64,000 bases of DNA from an uncultured Zoogloea sp. (GTDB lineage: Bacteria; Pseudomonadota; Gammaproteobacteria; Burkholderiales; Rhodocyclaceae). The position numbers and the translations under genes were made by a program. Position 1 is the first letter of the stretch. Every line of letters begins with the position of its first letter. The notes beneath the pieces are model-generated. The model made no database searches. It was not told the DNA's origin and was given only the letters and a program-made list of their open reading frames with translations. Where the stretch lies: contig CALBTT010000185.1 in NCBI GenBank assembly GCA_937967645.1, positions 4,935 to 68,934 on the forward strand, in the 5' to 3' direction. This document shows positions 1-8,827 of the stretch, in pieces.

Positions 1-2837
1 CGGTTCATCTCGACGGCCGCGCCGTTGAGTTCGATGGCTTTGTCCAGGCTGGCGGCGCTGACCGGCACCCAGCCGCGCTGCCAGGCATAGCCGAGCAGGA
101 ACAGGTTGGTGGCGATGGCGTCGCCCATCAGGCGGGTGGCCAGGTGCTGGGCGTCGAGGAAGTCGCAGCCCTCCCGGCCCACCGCTTCGACGATGGCCGC
201 CTGCATTTTCTCCAGGGGGAACTGCCAGTCCGGGTTGCGGGTGAACTCGGAGGTCGGGGTCTCGGCGCAGTTCACCACGCCCCGGGTGCGCCCGACCGCC
301 ATCTTGGCCAGGGCGTCGACGCTGGCAGTGACCACCACGTCGCCGCCGATCACCGCATTGGCCTCGCCGGCGGCGATGCGCACGGCGTGCAGGTCTTCGG
401 GGCGGTCGGCGATGCGGATGTGGCTGAACACCGAGCCCCCCTTCTGGGCCAGGCCGGTCATGTCGAGCACGGTGACGCCCTTGCCGTCCAGATGGGCGGC
501 CATTCCGATCAGCGCGCCGATGGTCACCACGCCGGTGCCGCCGACGCCGGTGACCAGGATGCCCCAGGGCTCCCGGGTGGCCGGCAGATGCGGCGCCGGC
601 AGCGGGCCGAAGCGGCTGTCGTCGGCGAACATGGCGCGGCCCTTGCGCACCCGGCCGCCCTCGATGGTGACGAAGCTCGGGCAGAAGCCGTTCATGCAGG
701 AGTAGTCCTTGTTGCAGGCTGACTGGTCGATCTGGCGCTTGCGGCCGAACTCGGTCTCCACCGGCAGGATGGCCATGCAGTTGGATTCCCGGCCGCAGTC
801 GCCGCAGCCCTCGCAGACGGCCTCGTTGATGAAGACGCGGGTCTGCGGGTCGGGGTAGGTGCCGCGCTTCCGGCGCCGGCGCTTCTCGGCGGCGCAGGTC
901 TGGTCGAAGACCAGGGCCGACACGCCGGGGGTGGTGCGCAGCTCGCGCTGGATCACCTCCAGCTCGTCCCGGTGACGGATCGCCACACCGTGGGGGATGT
1001 CGGCCACGTGCCAGGGGCGGTCGGTGCCGTCGGTGACCAGCACGATGGTGCCGACCCCTTCGCCCTGCAGCTGGCGCAGCAGCTTGGGTACGCTCAGGTC
1101 GCCGTCCACCGGCTGGCCGCCGGTCATGGCCACGGCATCGTTGTAGAGGATCTTGTAGGTGATGCCGCTACCCTGCGGCCCGCTGCCGCCCGGGCGGTTG
1201 AAGGCCGCGACGGCCTGGCGGATGGCCAGCAGGCCGGAGTGGAAGTAGGTGCCGTCGCCCAGGTTGGCGAAGATGTGCGGTTCGTCGAGGAAGGGGGCCT
1301 GGCCGACCCAGGGCACGCCCTCGCCGCCCATGTGGGTGAAGGTGCCGGTGTGGCGGTCGGGCATGAAGGTGGCCATGTAGTGGCAGCCGATGCCGGCCAT
1401 CGCACGGCTGCCCTCGGGCACCACGGTGGAGGTGTTGTGCGGGCAGCCCGGGCAGAAGGTGGGGACCCGGTCGATGGCGAAGACACGCCGCCCCAGGGCC
1501 GCCTCCTTGGCCTGCAGGAAGGCCAGGCGGGCCTCGATGCGTTCGGAAGTGAAGAAGCGTCCGATGCGTGCGGCGATGACCCGCGCGATCATCGCCGGGG
1601 TCAGTTCGCCGGCGGCCGGCAGCAGCCACTGGCCGTGGTCGACGGTGGCCCGGCCATCCGCACCGAGGGTGCTGAGGAGCGACCATTCGCCCTTCTCGTC
1701 GAACTTGCCGATGACCCGTGGGCGCACGTCCTCGCGCCAGTTGTAGAGCTCTTCCTTGAGCTGGTACTCGATCAGCTGGCGCTTCTCCTCGATCACCAGG
1801 ATCTCGTCCAGTCCCTCGGCGAAGTGGCGCACGCCCTCGGCCTCGAGCGGCCACACCATGCCCACCTTGTACAGGCGGATGCCGATCTCGGCAGCGAGGG
1901 CCTCGTCGATGCCCAGGTCGTCGAAGGCTTGGCGCACGTCCAGATAGCTCTTGCCGGCGGTGATGATGCCCAGGCGGGGTTGGGGCGAATCGATGATGAC
2001 GCGGTTCAGGCCATTGGCCCGGCAGTAGGCCAGCGCGGCATACAGCTTGGCATGGAGCAGGCGCTTTTCCTGCTGAAGGGGCGGATCAGGCCAGCGGATG
2101 TTGAGGCCGTCTGGCGGCAGGGCGAAGTCCTCGGGGATCTTCGTGGTGACGCGCAGCGGGTCCACATCCACCGAGGCCGAGGTCTCCACCGTGTCGGCCA
2201 GCGCCTTGAAGGCCACCCAGCAGCCGGAATAGCGCGACAGGGCCCAGCCATGCACGCCGAAGTCGAGATACTCCTGCACCCCGGCCGGGGCCAGCACCGG
2301 CATCATCATCGACTTGAAGAAGTGGTCGGTCTGGTGGGGCAGGGTGGACGACTTGGCCGCGTGGTCGTCGCCGGCGATCACCAGCACGCCGCCGTATTGC
2401 GAGCTGCCCGCCGCGTTGGCATGGCGGAACACGTCACCGCAGCGGTCTACCCCCGGCCCCTTGCCGTACCACATGGCAAACACGCCCTGCACGCGGGCCT
2501 TGGCTGACAGGGCGACCTGCTGGCTGCCCCACACGGAGGTGGCGGCCATGTCCTCGTTGATGCCCGGCTGGAAGACGATGTCGTGGCTGGCCAGGTGCTC
2601 CCTGGCCTTCCACAGGGACTGGTCGAGCCCGCCGAGGGGCGAGCCCCGGTAGCCGGAGACGAAGCCGGCGGTGTTCAGGCCGGCGGCCCGGTCGCGGTCC
2701 CGCTGGATCATCAGGAGGCGCACCAGCGCCTGGTAGCCGGTCAGGTAGACCCGGCCGGAGGTGGCGTATTTGCTGTCGATCAGCGCATTGCCTGCGCCGG
2801 AGGGGGAGAGTGCGGGGACGGGGTCCTGCTCGGCCAT
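1..2837 (-). CDS. Indolepyruvate ferredoxin oxidoreductase, fused-subunit type (3' truncated by window edge)
   Basis: The reading frame runs from an ATG at 2837 off the left edge, giving about 945 codons of a family that is usually near 1150 residues. The enzyme oxidatively decarboxylates indolepyruvate and other aryl 2-oxo acids to acyl-CoA using thiamine diphosphate and ferredoxin. The N-terminus contains SGYRGSPLGGLDQ, as in the pyrimidine-binding half of these enzymes; LGDGTYFHSG belongs to the TPP-binding part. A ferredoxin-like stretch near positions 700-830 has CEGCGDCGRESNC and CMNGFC, and the gamma-type domain starts with GVGGTGVVTIGALIG. GAGGAGCCCC upstream is a good ribosome site. 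The gene lies 163 bases downstream of the DUF4105 gene on the same strand. Family assignment is firm; the substrate is inferred. Confidence 0.93.
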   Translation of the reverse strand, partial: MAEQDPVPALSPSGAGNALIDSKYATSGRVYLTGYQALVRLLMIQRDRDRAAGLNTAGFVSGYRGSPLGGLDQSLWKAREHLASHDIVFQPGINEDMAATSVWGSQQVALSAKARVQGVFAMWYGKGPGVDRCGDVFRHANAAGSSQYGGVLVIAGDDHAAKSSTLPHQTDHFFKSMMMPVLAPAGVQEYLDFGVHGWALSRYSGCWVAFKALADTVETSASVDVDPLRVTTKIPEDFALPPDGLNIRWPDPPLQQEKRLLHAKLYAALAYCRANGLNRVIIDSPQPRLGIITAGKSYLDVRQAFDDLGIDEALAAEIGIRLYKVGMVWPLEAEGVRHFAEGLDEILVIEEKRQLIEYQLKEELYNWREDVRPRVIGKFDEKGEWSLLSTLGADGRATVDHGQWLLPAAGELTPAMIARVIAARIGRFFTSERIEARLAFLQAKEAALGRRVFAIDRVPTFCPGCPHNTSTVVPEGSRAMAGIGCHYMATFMPDRHTGTFTHMGGEGVPWVGQAPFLDEPHIFANLGDGTYFHSGLLAIRQAVAAFNRPGGSGPQGSGITYKILYNDAVAMTGGQPVDGDLSVPKLLRQLQGEGVGTIVLVTDGTDRPWHVADIPHGVAIRHRDELEVIQRELRTTPGVSALVFDQTCAAEKRRRRKRGTYPDPQTRVFINEAVCEGCGDCGRESNCMAILPVETEFGRKRQIDQSACNKDYSCMNGFCPSFVTIEGGRVRKGRAMFADDSRFGPLPAPHLPATREPWGILVTGVGGTGVVTIGALIGMAAHLDGKGVTVLDMTGLAQKGGSVFSHIRIADRPEDLHAVRIAAGEANAVIGGDVVVTASVDALAKMAVGRTRGVVNCAETPTSEFTRNPDWQFPLEKMQAAIVEAVGREGCDFLDAQHLATRLMGDAIATNLFLLGYAWQRGWVPVSAASLDKAIELNGAAVEMN

Positions 2838-3000
2838 GATGGGGCTCCTCACAAAAATCGTGTTCTTGATCTGTGTGCGGCAAGCGCCTTGTGGGCCTGG
2901 CCGCGGAGGTGCTGCAAGGGCGAGTCTGGCTGCCAGGGAGCGGCAGCTCAATCCTTGGATACCCTGATGGCGTGAGGGTTCCGGTGCTGCGGATGGAGAG

Positions 3001-4884
3001 TCAGAAGTAGTGCTGCCAGCCCAGGTTCACACGGCGGTCCTGGTGGCCCTCGCCGGGTGTGTCGAGGCGGGTCCATTCGTAGCCGGCCACCAGATTGTCC
3101 CGGGGGCCGAGGCGGGTGCGCAGGTGGGCTCTGGCACTGCTGCGGTCGAGGCGCCCGTCGTTGAACCACTGACGGCTGGCCTCGATGTGCACGCGGCTGT
3201 CCTTGCCCAGGTCCCACAGCAGGCCGGCCAGGGGGCCGCTGCCGATGGCCCAGCGCTTGTCGAGCTTGCCGTGGGTCATCAGCTGGTTTTCCAGGAACAG
3301 GTAGGCGATCAGCCGGCCGTTCCACTCCCAGGCGGCGCCGGGGCCGCCGGCCAGGGTGGGCGAGGCGGCGCGATCGGCCCCCAGGTTGCGCTCCCAGCCG
3401 AAGCGGACTTTCCAGGAGAGGGGCTGGGTCCAGCTCTGCCTCGGGGCGACGGATACGATATCCACCGGGAGGAAGCGGTCGATGCGCCAGCCATGCCCCT
3501 CACGCTGGCTGGCCGCCAGGTCGAAGAAACGGATCTGTGCCCCCCGGGCGTAGCCGGCTTCGGGGTCGAGGAGGTCGTGGTAGGCCGGGCGCAGATCCAG
3601 GAACAGGGCCGGGTCGCCGCCCAGGCGTCCGGCGCCCAGGCCGAGGCGGCCGGAAGCGTGGCCTTGCTCCGGGCGTGGCGGTACCGGCGGCTGGCCGACG
3701 TCGATGCTCGGCAGGGTGCTGCGCACTGTCTGGATGCTGCGCAGGCGGGCCAGGGCCTGGTCCTGCTCCAGCTTGCCGGCATGGCCGCGGTAGGACACCA
3801 GCCGGTCGGCGAACTCCAGCTGTTCGATGGCCCGCGTGTCCTGGCCCAGGCTGGCCGGAGGGCGCTGGCCGTCTGCCACGGCCAGCGCGGCCTGCATCTC
3901 GTCGGCGGAAAGGCGTCGGGCCCGGTAGGCCAGCTCGGTGCCGGCGGCTGGCCGGAAGCTGGCGCCGGCGACGAGCCCTGGAATGGCCACTACCTCCTTC
4001 ACCGTATCGACCGGAATGGCGGACAGCGGGAAGCGCTGGGCGGTGCGCAGGCCGGGCCGGGCTACGTCCAGCAGGCGCAGGATCATGTAGGAGCAGTTCT
4101 CGTCGAAGAACCAGTAGTCGAAACGGGTGGCGCCGATCTCCCAGGCGTGGCGCAGCAACTGGCGGGTCTCGTCGGTCGTCAGGGTGAGGGGGTATTCCCA
4201 CACGTCGCGGCTTTCCATGTCGCTGTATTCACGCACTTTCATGTAGTACGGCGAGCTGGAAAGAATGCCCGGATACAGGCCGCTGAGCCCCTTGATGGCA
4301 AAGCTGAAACCGTCGGTCGCGTCCGCCTTGGCGGCGTAATTGACGGTGTAGGCGAGCAGGCGGGTGGACTCGCTCTGGCCGGCCGCGTCGATGCGCAGCA
4401 GGGTGTGGCCGAACATCGAGGCCGGGCTGTTGACGTAGGCGGAGGGGAAGATCAGCGTGGCCCCGGCCGGGTTGATGCCGGCCATCCAGGCCTCCAGGCG
4501 TGGGCAGGGCTGATCCGACCATGGGCCGGCGTCGGGCAGGCGTGACTTGAGCCAGTGGTAGCGGGCCGGGAAGCGGCACTGGGGGTGGTCATCCGGGGCC
4601 TCGGGGCGCGCCGGGGCGCGCAGCGCGGCCAGGGTGGCGGCCAGCTCGGCAGTCGGGTCGCTAGCGCCATCGGCTGCCAGGAAGAAGCCGGGATCGTCGG
4701 CCAGGCTGCGCCAGCGACCACTGAGGGGGGCGGGGGCGTAATGCAGCAGGTCGACCCACGCAGGGTCGGCGGCAAGCTCGAGGCTGTCGGGCGCAGCCGG
4801 AAGTGTGGCGCTGGCCGATGCGGGTGGGAGGCTCAGGGCGAGGCCCAGCCCCAGTCCTGCGGCGATGAGGGAAAGACGTGTCAT
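3001..4884 (-). CDS. DUF4105 (Lnb N-terminal-like) periplasmic/outer-membrane protein
   Basis: This 627-residue protein has a Sec signal peptide (MTRLSLIAAGLGLGLALSLP, cut near ASA). It then has a DUF4105/Lnb-type domain at about residues 150-330, with INPAGATLIFPSAYVNSPAS, MFGHTLLRID and the cysteine-containing YWFFDENCSY. These carry the His and Cys of this papain-like fold. The last 200 residues are rich in aromatic and charged residues alternating as in beta-rich outer-membrane proteins and end in Phe (WQHYF), which suggests a C-terminal barrel-like part. I chose the ATG at 4884 because the signal peptide begins there; a GTG at 4905 lies inside a terminator hairpin. It follows the DUF3015 gene, a pairing that recurs in proteobacteria. 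Molecular function is unknown. Confidence 0.8.
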   Translation of the reverse strand: MTRLSLIAAGLGLGLALSLPPASASATLPAAPDSLELAADPAWVDLLHYAPAPLSGRWRSLADDPGFFLAADGASDPTAELAATLAALRAPARPEAPDDHPQCRFPARYHWLKSRLPDAGPWSDQPCPRLEAWMAGINPAGATLIFPSAYVNSPASMFGHTLLRIDAAGQSESTRLLAYTVNYAAKADATDGFSFAIKGLSGLYPGILSSSPYYMKVREYSDMESRDVWEYPLTLTTDETRQLLRHAWEIGATRFDYWFFDENCSYMILRLLDVARPGLRTAQRFPLSAIPVDTVKEVVAIPGLVAGASFRPAAGTELAYRARRLSADEMQAALAVADGQRPPASLGQDTRAIEQLEFADRLVSYRGHAGKLEQDQALARLRSIQTVRSTLPSIDVGQPPVPPRPEQGHASGRLGLGAGRLGGDPALFLDLRPAYHDLLDPEAGYARGAQIRFFDLAASQREGHGWRIDRFLPVDIVSVAPRQSWTQPLSWKVRFGWERNLGADRAASPTLAGGPGAAWEWNGRLIAYLFLENQLMTHGKLDKRWAIGSGPLAGLLWDLGKDSRVHIEASRQWFNDGRLDRSSARAHLRTRLGPRDNLVAGYEWTRLDTPGEGHQDRRVNLGWQHYF

Positions 4885-4885
4885 G

Positions 4886-4912
4886 AAAAAGCCCTGTGCG
4901 GGCACAGGGCTT
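4886..4912 (-). terminator. Rho-independent terminator after the DUF3015 gene, abutting the DUF4105 start codon
   Basis: On the minus strand, AAGCCCTGTG (4912-4903) pairs with CACAGGGCTT (4898-4889) around a 4-base CCCG loop and runs into five Ts. It begins about 20 bases after the DUF3015 stop codon. One base after the T run is the ATG of the DUF4105 gene, whose only purine-rich site (AGGG) lies inside the 3' arm of the stem. Confidence 0.8.
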
Positions 4913-4931
4913 GATTCCCGAGCTGGAGGGC

Positions 4932-5414
4932 TCAGACCGCGTCGGCGTACTTCGCCAGGCGGGCGTCGGCCTGCAGGGCGGCCTTGAGCTGGGCGGCGAT
5001 GGACTCGGCGGATTCCACGGAGGCGAAGATCTCGGCGTGGTGGGTCTTGGTCAGGCTGACGAAGGCGGCCTTGTCGGCGGCGTCGATTTTCAGCAGCGCG
5101 GCAAGGGCGTCGAGGGTCTCACCCTGGCCGGAGGCCGCGTCGCGGGCCAGCTGGGACTTGTTGCCGTCGATGAACAGGGCGGTCTTCCAGTTGGAGGACA
5201 CCACGCCATCCTGGCTGCAGCCCAGGGTGCCGGAGGTGATGCCGAAGGTCTGGTTGCCGGAGGTGCCGTTGGTGGTGGCGGCGAGCACTTGCGGCGCAAC
5301 GCCCCTCTGGCCTTCGAAGACCTTGGAGCCCAGGCCGCAGGAGCCCACGTTGTTGGCGGCAGCGAAGGCGGTCACGGGCAGGAATACGACCAGCGGAAAC
5401 AGGATTTTTTTCAT
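4932..5414 (-). CDS. DUF3015 family exported protein
   Basis: A 160-residue protein with a clear signal peptide (MKKILFPLVVFLPVTAFAA). The mature part has NVGSCGLGSKVFEGQRG and QTFGITSGTLGCSQDG, the two cysteine segments typical of DUF3015 proteins, followed by an alpha-helical C-terminus. It should be periplasmic; no biochemical role is established for the family. GAGGGTAAG upstream supports the ATG at 5414. A strong terminator follows its stop codon, and a 9-bp hairpin lies in its leader. Its pairing with the downstream DUF4105 gene suggests that the two act together at the cell envelope, which is an inference from proximity. Confidence 0.85.
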   Translation of the reverse strand: MKKILFPLVVFLPVTAFAAANNVGSCGLGSKVFEGQRGVAPQVLAATTNGTSGNQTFGITSGTLGCSQDGVVSSNWKTALFIDGNKSQLARDAASGQGETLDALAALLKIDAADKAAFVSLTKTHHAEIFASVESAESIAAQLKAALQADARLAKYADAV

Positions 5415-5451
5415 GGCACTTACCCTCAGTTTGATTGTTTTTTATTCAACA

Positions 5452-5476
5452 GGCATCGCGCTGTGGTCGCGATGCC
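5452..5476. other. Inverted repeat in the DUF3015 leader
   Basis: GGCATCGCG (5452-5460) and CGCGATGCC (5468-5476) form a perfect 9-bp stem around a 7-base loop. It lies 38 bases upstream of the DUF3015 start and 79 bases after the chemotaxis gene stop (minus strand). No T run follows on the minus strand, so it is a poor terminator candidate; it may be a leader structure. Confidence 0.4.
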
Positions 5477-5554
5477 AGCGGAATGGTAAGCGATTCCGTT
5501 TTTGCGGGGGGGCGGATTTTCAGGTCGCTGTTGTATTCCTGCAAATGACCTGTT

Positions 5555-6781
5555 TCAGAAGAGGTCTACCTCGCCGGCATTGACGTCCGTCTGCATCACG
5601 GATTCAAAGCGGATCTCCTCCGCCGAGCGTGACGAGGCCTGGAGGAGGGCCGACAGCGTCTCGATACGCCGCTGGATGCGGGCGAGGCCGTCCCGCTCTT
5701 CCACGTCCCGGTGCACGTCGAAGAAGCCGTGGGCGTACTGGCTCATGAAGTCGGTGTGCTGGCGCAGCTTGCCGAGCAGTTGGCTGACGATGTCCTCGAA
5801 CTGCATCGACAGGACGCCCTGCATCACCAGGCGCTGGATGGCTTCGGATACCTCGTTGATGCGGCGGGACTGCTCGCCGGCGCGCTGGGTGAGTTCCTGC
5901 ATCTCGCGGCCCATGGCCACGACGCTGGCCTGGGAGGCTTCGGCGCGGCTGATGTCGGTGGAGGCGGTGACGTCCACCGCGCTGCCCACGTCGTCGATGG
6001 AGGCATGGATCTCGTGCAGCAGGGCGTCGATCTGTTCGCTGAACTTCTCGGTGCGCTGTGCCAGCTTGCGCACCTCGTCGGCGACCACCGCGAAGCCGCG
6101 GCCGGCTTCTCCGGCCCGCGCTGCCTCAATGGCTGCATTGAGGGCCAGCAGGCCGGTCTGGCTGTTGATCTGGCTGACCTCGGTCATCAGGCGGCTGACC
6201 GAATCGACCTTGCCACGCATGGTGGTGAAGCGCTCGGCGATGTCCGCGCCGCTGGCCTTGAGCTGCTGGACGGTGGTCACGAAGGCGTCGAGGGTGTCGT
6301 GGGTCTCTTCGGCGAAGCGCGCCAGGCTGGAGTTGCGGGCCGCGCTGTCGTGGGCGCTGGAGAGGGTCACCAGCTCGTCGGCGAGTTGCTGCAGGGAGTC
6401 CGCCTGGGCGCCGCCGTTGCCGGTGAGGCTGCGGTTGAGCTCGCCCAGGGCATTGGAGAAGACGTCCTGCATCTGCCCGAGGGATTCCCGCAGGCGGGTG
6501 AACTGGGTTTCGCTTTCGCCGGCAATGCGGGCGCACAGGCCGTCGTAGGCCTGGACGCCATTGTTGATGCGCGCCCGCTGGAGCTGCTGATTGCGCCGGG
6601 CCCGGTTGCGGGCCCGGTGGCTGATCAGCGTGGCCACCAGCAGGGACAGGATGGTGCCGACGCCGAAGGCATAGGCCAGCCAGTCCGGCCCACCGACCGC
6701 GGTGTGGGTGATGCTGCCTGCGGCGAGGAGGGTTCCGGACAGTATTGCAATGTCGTCAGCGCGAAGGGGCGATGCATGCAT
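5555..6781 (-). CDS. Methyl-accepting chemotaxis protein without a periplasmic sensor domain
   Basis: About 408 residues. Two hydrophobic segments near the N-terminus (DIAILSGTLLAAGSITHTAVGG and LAYAFGVGTILSLLVATLIS) are joined by a very short loop, so there is no room for a periplasmic ligand domain. The rest is cytoplasmic, with the conserved hairpin tip of the signalling domain, INSQTGLLALNAAIEAARAG and AVVADEVRKLAQRT. It would signal to a CheA/CheW array or act in a related pathway, sensing an internal or membrane-derived cue. The C-terminus (MQFEDIVSQLLGKL) resembles transducers with a trailing helical bundle. The start is uncertain: an ATG at 6781 is used here, with a GTG at 6811 as the alternative; neither has a strong ribosome site. 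Confidence 0.85.
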   Translation of the reverse strand: MHASPLRADDIAILSGTLLAAGSITHTAVGGPDWLAYAFGVGTILSLLVATLISHRARNRARRNQQLQRARINNGVQAYDGLCARIAGESETQFTRLRESLGQMQDVFSNALGELNRSLTGNGGAQADSLQQLADELVTLSSAHDSAARNSSLARFAEETHDTLDAFVTTVQQLKASGADIAERFTTMRGKVDSVSRLMTEVSQINSQTGLLALNAAIEAARAGEAGRGFAVVADEVRKLAQRTEKFSEQIDALLHEIHASIDDVGSAVDVTASTDISRAEASQASVVAMGREMQELTQRAGEQSRRINEVSEAIQRLVMQGVLSMQFEDIVSQLLGKLRQHTDFMSQYAHGFFDVHRDVEERDGLARIQRRIETLSALLQASSRSAEEIRFESVMQTDVNAGEVDLF

Positions 6782-6873
6782 GAGTCGGCTCGGGCGGATG
6801 GCGTTGACCACTTATCGACCGAGGCCGGGGCGACTTGATGGGGCTTGTGATGAATGTCACGTCTCCGGCGGGC

Positions 6874-8289
6874 TTAGGGCACAGATTTCAGTACTTTCCC
6901 CGGGTTCATCAGGTTCAGTGGATCCAGGGCGGCCTTGAGGGCGGCCATCACGGCCACGCCTTCACCGTGTTCGGCCAGCAGGAAGTCGCACTTGCCGATG
7001 CCGATGCCGTGCTCGCCGGTGCAGGTGCCGTCAAGGGCCAGCGCGCATTCCACGATGCGCCGGCCGAGCTCCTCGGCGGCATGCACCTGGGCCGGGTCGT
7101 CCGGGGTGGTGAGGATCACCACATGGAAATTGCCATCGCCCACGTGGCCCACCACCGGCGCGGTGAGGCCGCTCTCGGCGATGGCGGCCTGGGCGCCGGC
7201 GATGGCTTCGGCCAGGCGCGAGATGGGCACGCAGACGTCGGTGGAGATGCCGCGGCTGCCGGGCTGCAGGGCCAGGCTGGCGTAGAGCACGTCGTGGCGG
7301 GCCTGCCATAGGCGGCTGCGGTCTTCCGGGCGGGTGGCCCACTCGAAGCCCTTGCCCCCGTTGTCGGCGGCAATCTCCTGCACGGTGCGGGCCTGCTCCT
7401 CGACGCCGTTGGGCGAACCATGGAATTCGAAGAAGAGCATCGGCGATTCGGGCAGGGTGGTCTTGCTGTAGCGGTTCACCGCCTGAACGGTGAGGGCGTC
7501 GAGCAGCTCGATGCGGGCCACCGGCACGCCCAGCTGGATGGTCTGGATCACCGTCTGCACGGCGCTGGCCACGTCGGGGAAGGAGCAGGTGGCGCTTGAG
7601 ACCGCCTCGGGCAGCGGGTGCAGGCGTACGGTGACCTCGGTGATGACGCCGAGGGTGCCCTCCGCGCCCACGAAGAGGCGGGTCAGGTCGTAGCCGGCCG
7701 ACGACTTGCGCGCCCGGCCGCCGGTGCGGATGACCCGCCCGTCGGCCAGCACCACCTCCAGGGCCAGCACGTTCTCGCGCATGGTGCCGTAGCGCACGGC
7801 GTTGGTGCCGGAGGCGCGGGTCGACGCCATGCCGCCCAGGGAAGCGTCAGCGCCCGGGTCGATGGGGAAGAACAGGCCGCTGCCGTGCAGGGCCGCGTTG
7901 AGGGTCTTGCGGGTTACGCCGGGCTGCACCACCGCGTCCATGTCCTCGTGGTGGATGGCCAGCACCTGGTTCATCTCGGACAGGTCCAGGGTCAGCCCGC
8001 CGCGGGTGGCCAGGATGTGGCCTTCCAGGGAGCTGCCGGCGCCGAAGGGGATCAGCGGCACCCGGTGTTCCCGGCACAGCTTCACCACCTCGACCACCTC
8101 GGCGGTCGAGTGGGCCCACACTACGCCATCGGGCAGGGCGTCGGGAAAGTGGGATTCGTCGTGGCCATGATGGGCGCGTACCGACTCGGCGGTGGAGAAG
8201 CGCTTGCCGAAGCGCTCGGACAGTTGCTGGACCAGGGCTTCGGGCAGGGAGGTTGGCAGAGCGGTGGGTAGAGATTCGGGCAAGGACAT
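6874..8289 (-). CDS. FAD-binding D-lactate dehydrogenase (cytochrome) / glycolate oxidase GlcD-type
   Basis: This 471-residue flavoprotein of the vanillyl-alcohol oxidase superfamily has the FAD-binding segment IPFGAGSSLEGHILATRGG near residue 80 and GGMASTRASGTNAVRYGTM and GAEGTLGVITEVTVRLHPLP further on. The C-terminal substrate domain has VVGHVGDGNFHV and GTCTGEHGIGIGK, which supply metal and 2-hydroxy acid ligands in the family. It would oxidise D-lactate, or another D-2-hydroxy acid, at the inner membrane and pass electrons to the respiratory chain. The length and motifs match the LDHD-like cytochrome-dependent enzymes better than GlcD, but the substrate cannot be fixed from sequence. 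The N-terminus has a curious LPESLPTALPTSLPEAL run. It is transcribed divergently from ridA. Confidence 0.88.
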   Translation of the reverse strand: MSLPESLPTALPTSLPEALVQQLSERFGKRFSTAESVRAHHGHDESHFPDALPDGVVWAHSTAEVVEVVKLCREHRVPLIPFGAGSSLEGHILATRGGLTLDLSEMNQVLAIHHEDMDAVVQPGVTRKTLNAALHGSGLFFPIDPGADASLGGMASTRASGTNAVRYGTMRENVLALEVVLADGRVIRTGGRARKSSAGYDLTRLFVGAEGTLGVITEVTVRLHPLPEAVSSATCSFPDVASAVQTVIQTIQLGVPVARIELLDALTVQAVNRYSKTTLPESPMLFFEFHGSPNGVEEQARTVQEIAADNGGKGFEWATRPEDRSRLWQARHDVLYASLALQPGSRGISTDVCVPISRLAEAIAGAQAAIAESGLTAPVVGHVGDGNFHVVILTTPDDPAQVHAAEELGRRIVECALALDGTCTGEHGIGIGKCDFLLAEHGEGVAVMAALKAALDPLNLMNPGKVLKSVP

Positions 8290-8423
8290 GCTGGCGGCCG
8301 GAATGATTTAAAACGGCTAGGTTAGCGCCATTCCCTGCATGCCACTATCCACTTCCCGGTAAACTTCCGGGTTCCTTGCAGTGTTTGACCCCCTGTTTCC
8401 GACCCTGTCCCACGGAGAGCTCC

Positions 8424-8804
8424 ATGTCCAAGCAGATCATCGCCACGCCCAACGCCCCCGCCGCCATCGGCACCTACTCTCAGGCCGTCAAGGCCGGCAA
8501 CACCGTGTACCTGTCCGGCCAGATCGGCCTGGACCCGGCGTCCATGCAGATGGTGGAGGGCTTCGAGGCCCAGACCGTACGTGTCTTCGAGAACCTCAAG
8601 GCGGTGGCCGAGGCCTCCGGCGGCTCCCTGGCCGATGCGGTCAAGCTGACCATCTACCTGACCGACCTGGGCAACTTCGCCAAGGTCAACGAGGTGATGG
8701 CCCGTTACTTCGCCGAGCCCTATCCCGCCCGCGCCGCCGTGGGTGTCAAGGAGCTGCCCCGTGGCGCGGTGGTGGAGGCCGATGCGATCCTGGTGATCGG
8801 CTGA
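8424..8804 (+). CDS. ridA: RidA/YjgF/Rid family reactive intermediate deaminase
   Basis: A 126-residue protein of the usual size for the family, which hydrolyses reactive enamine/imine intermediates released by PLP enzymes. It starts IIATPNAPAAIGTYSQAVKAG and contains LSGQIGLDP. The end has YPARAAVGVKELPRGAVVE, carrying the conserved Arg and Glu of the active site at the trimer interface. The ATG at 8424 is chosen over an upstream in-frame start because CGGAGAGC lies just before it and the family begins here. It is the first gene of a plus-strand group with recG 23 bases downstream; a shared transcript is likely, though a functional link to recG is not obvious. Confidence 0.95.
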   Translation: MSKQIIATPNAPAAIGTYSQAVKAGNTVYLSGQIGLDPASMQMVEGFEAQTVRVFENLKAVAEASGGSLADAVKLTIYLTDLGNFAKVNEVMARYFAEPYPARAAVGVKELPRGAVVEADAILVIG

Positions 8805-8827
8805 ACCCTGGCGCCCTGTCTCCCGCC

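Noticed and set aside
972..2507. 511-codon plus-strand frame
   Set aside because: Antisense to the indolepyruvate oxidoreductase, whose motifs are clear on the minus strand.
8290..8423. Divergent promoter region between the D-lactate dehydrogenase and ridA genes
   Set aside because: Promoters must exist here, but no -35/-10 pair or operator was convincing by eye; the CCCGG/CCGGG repeat is too short.
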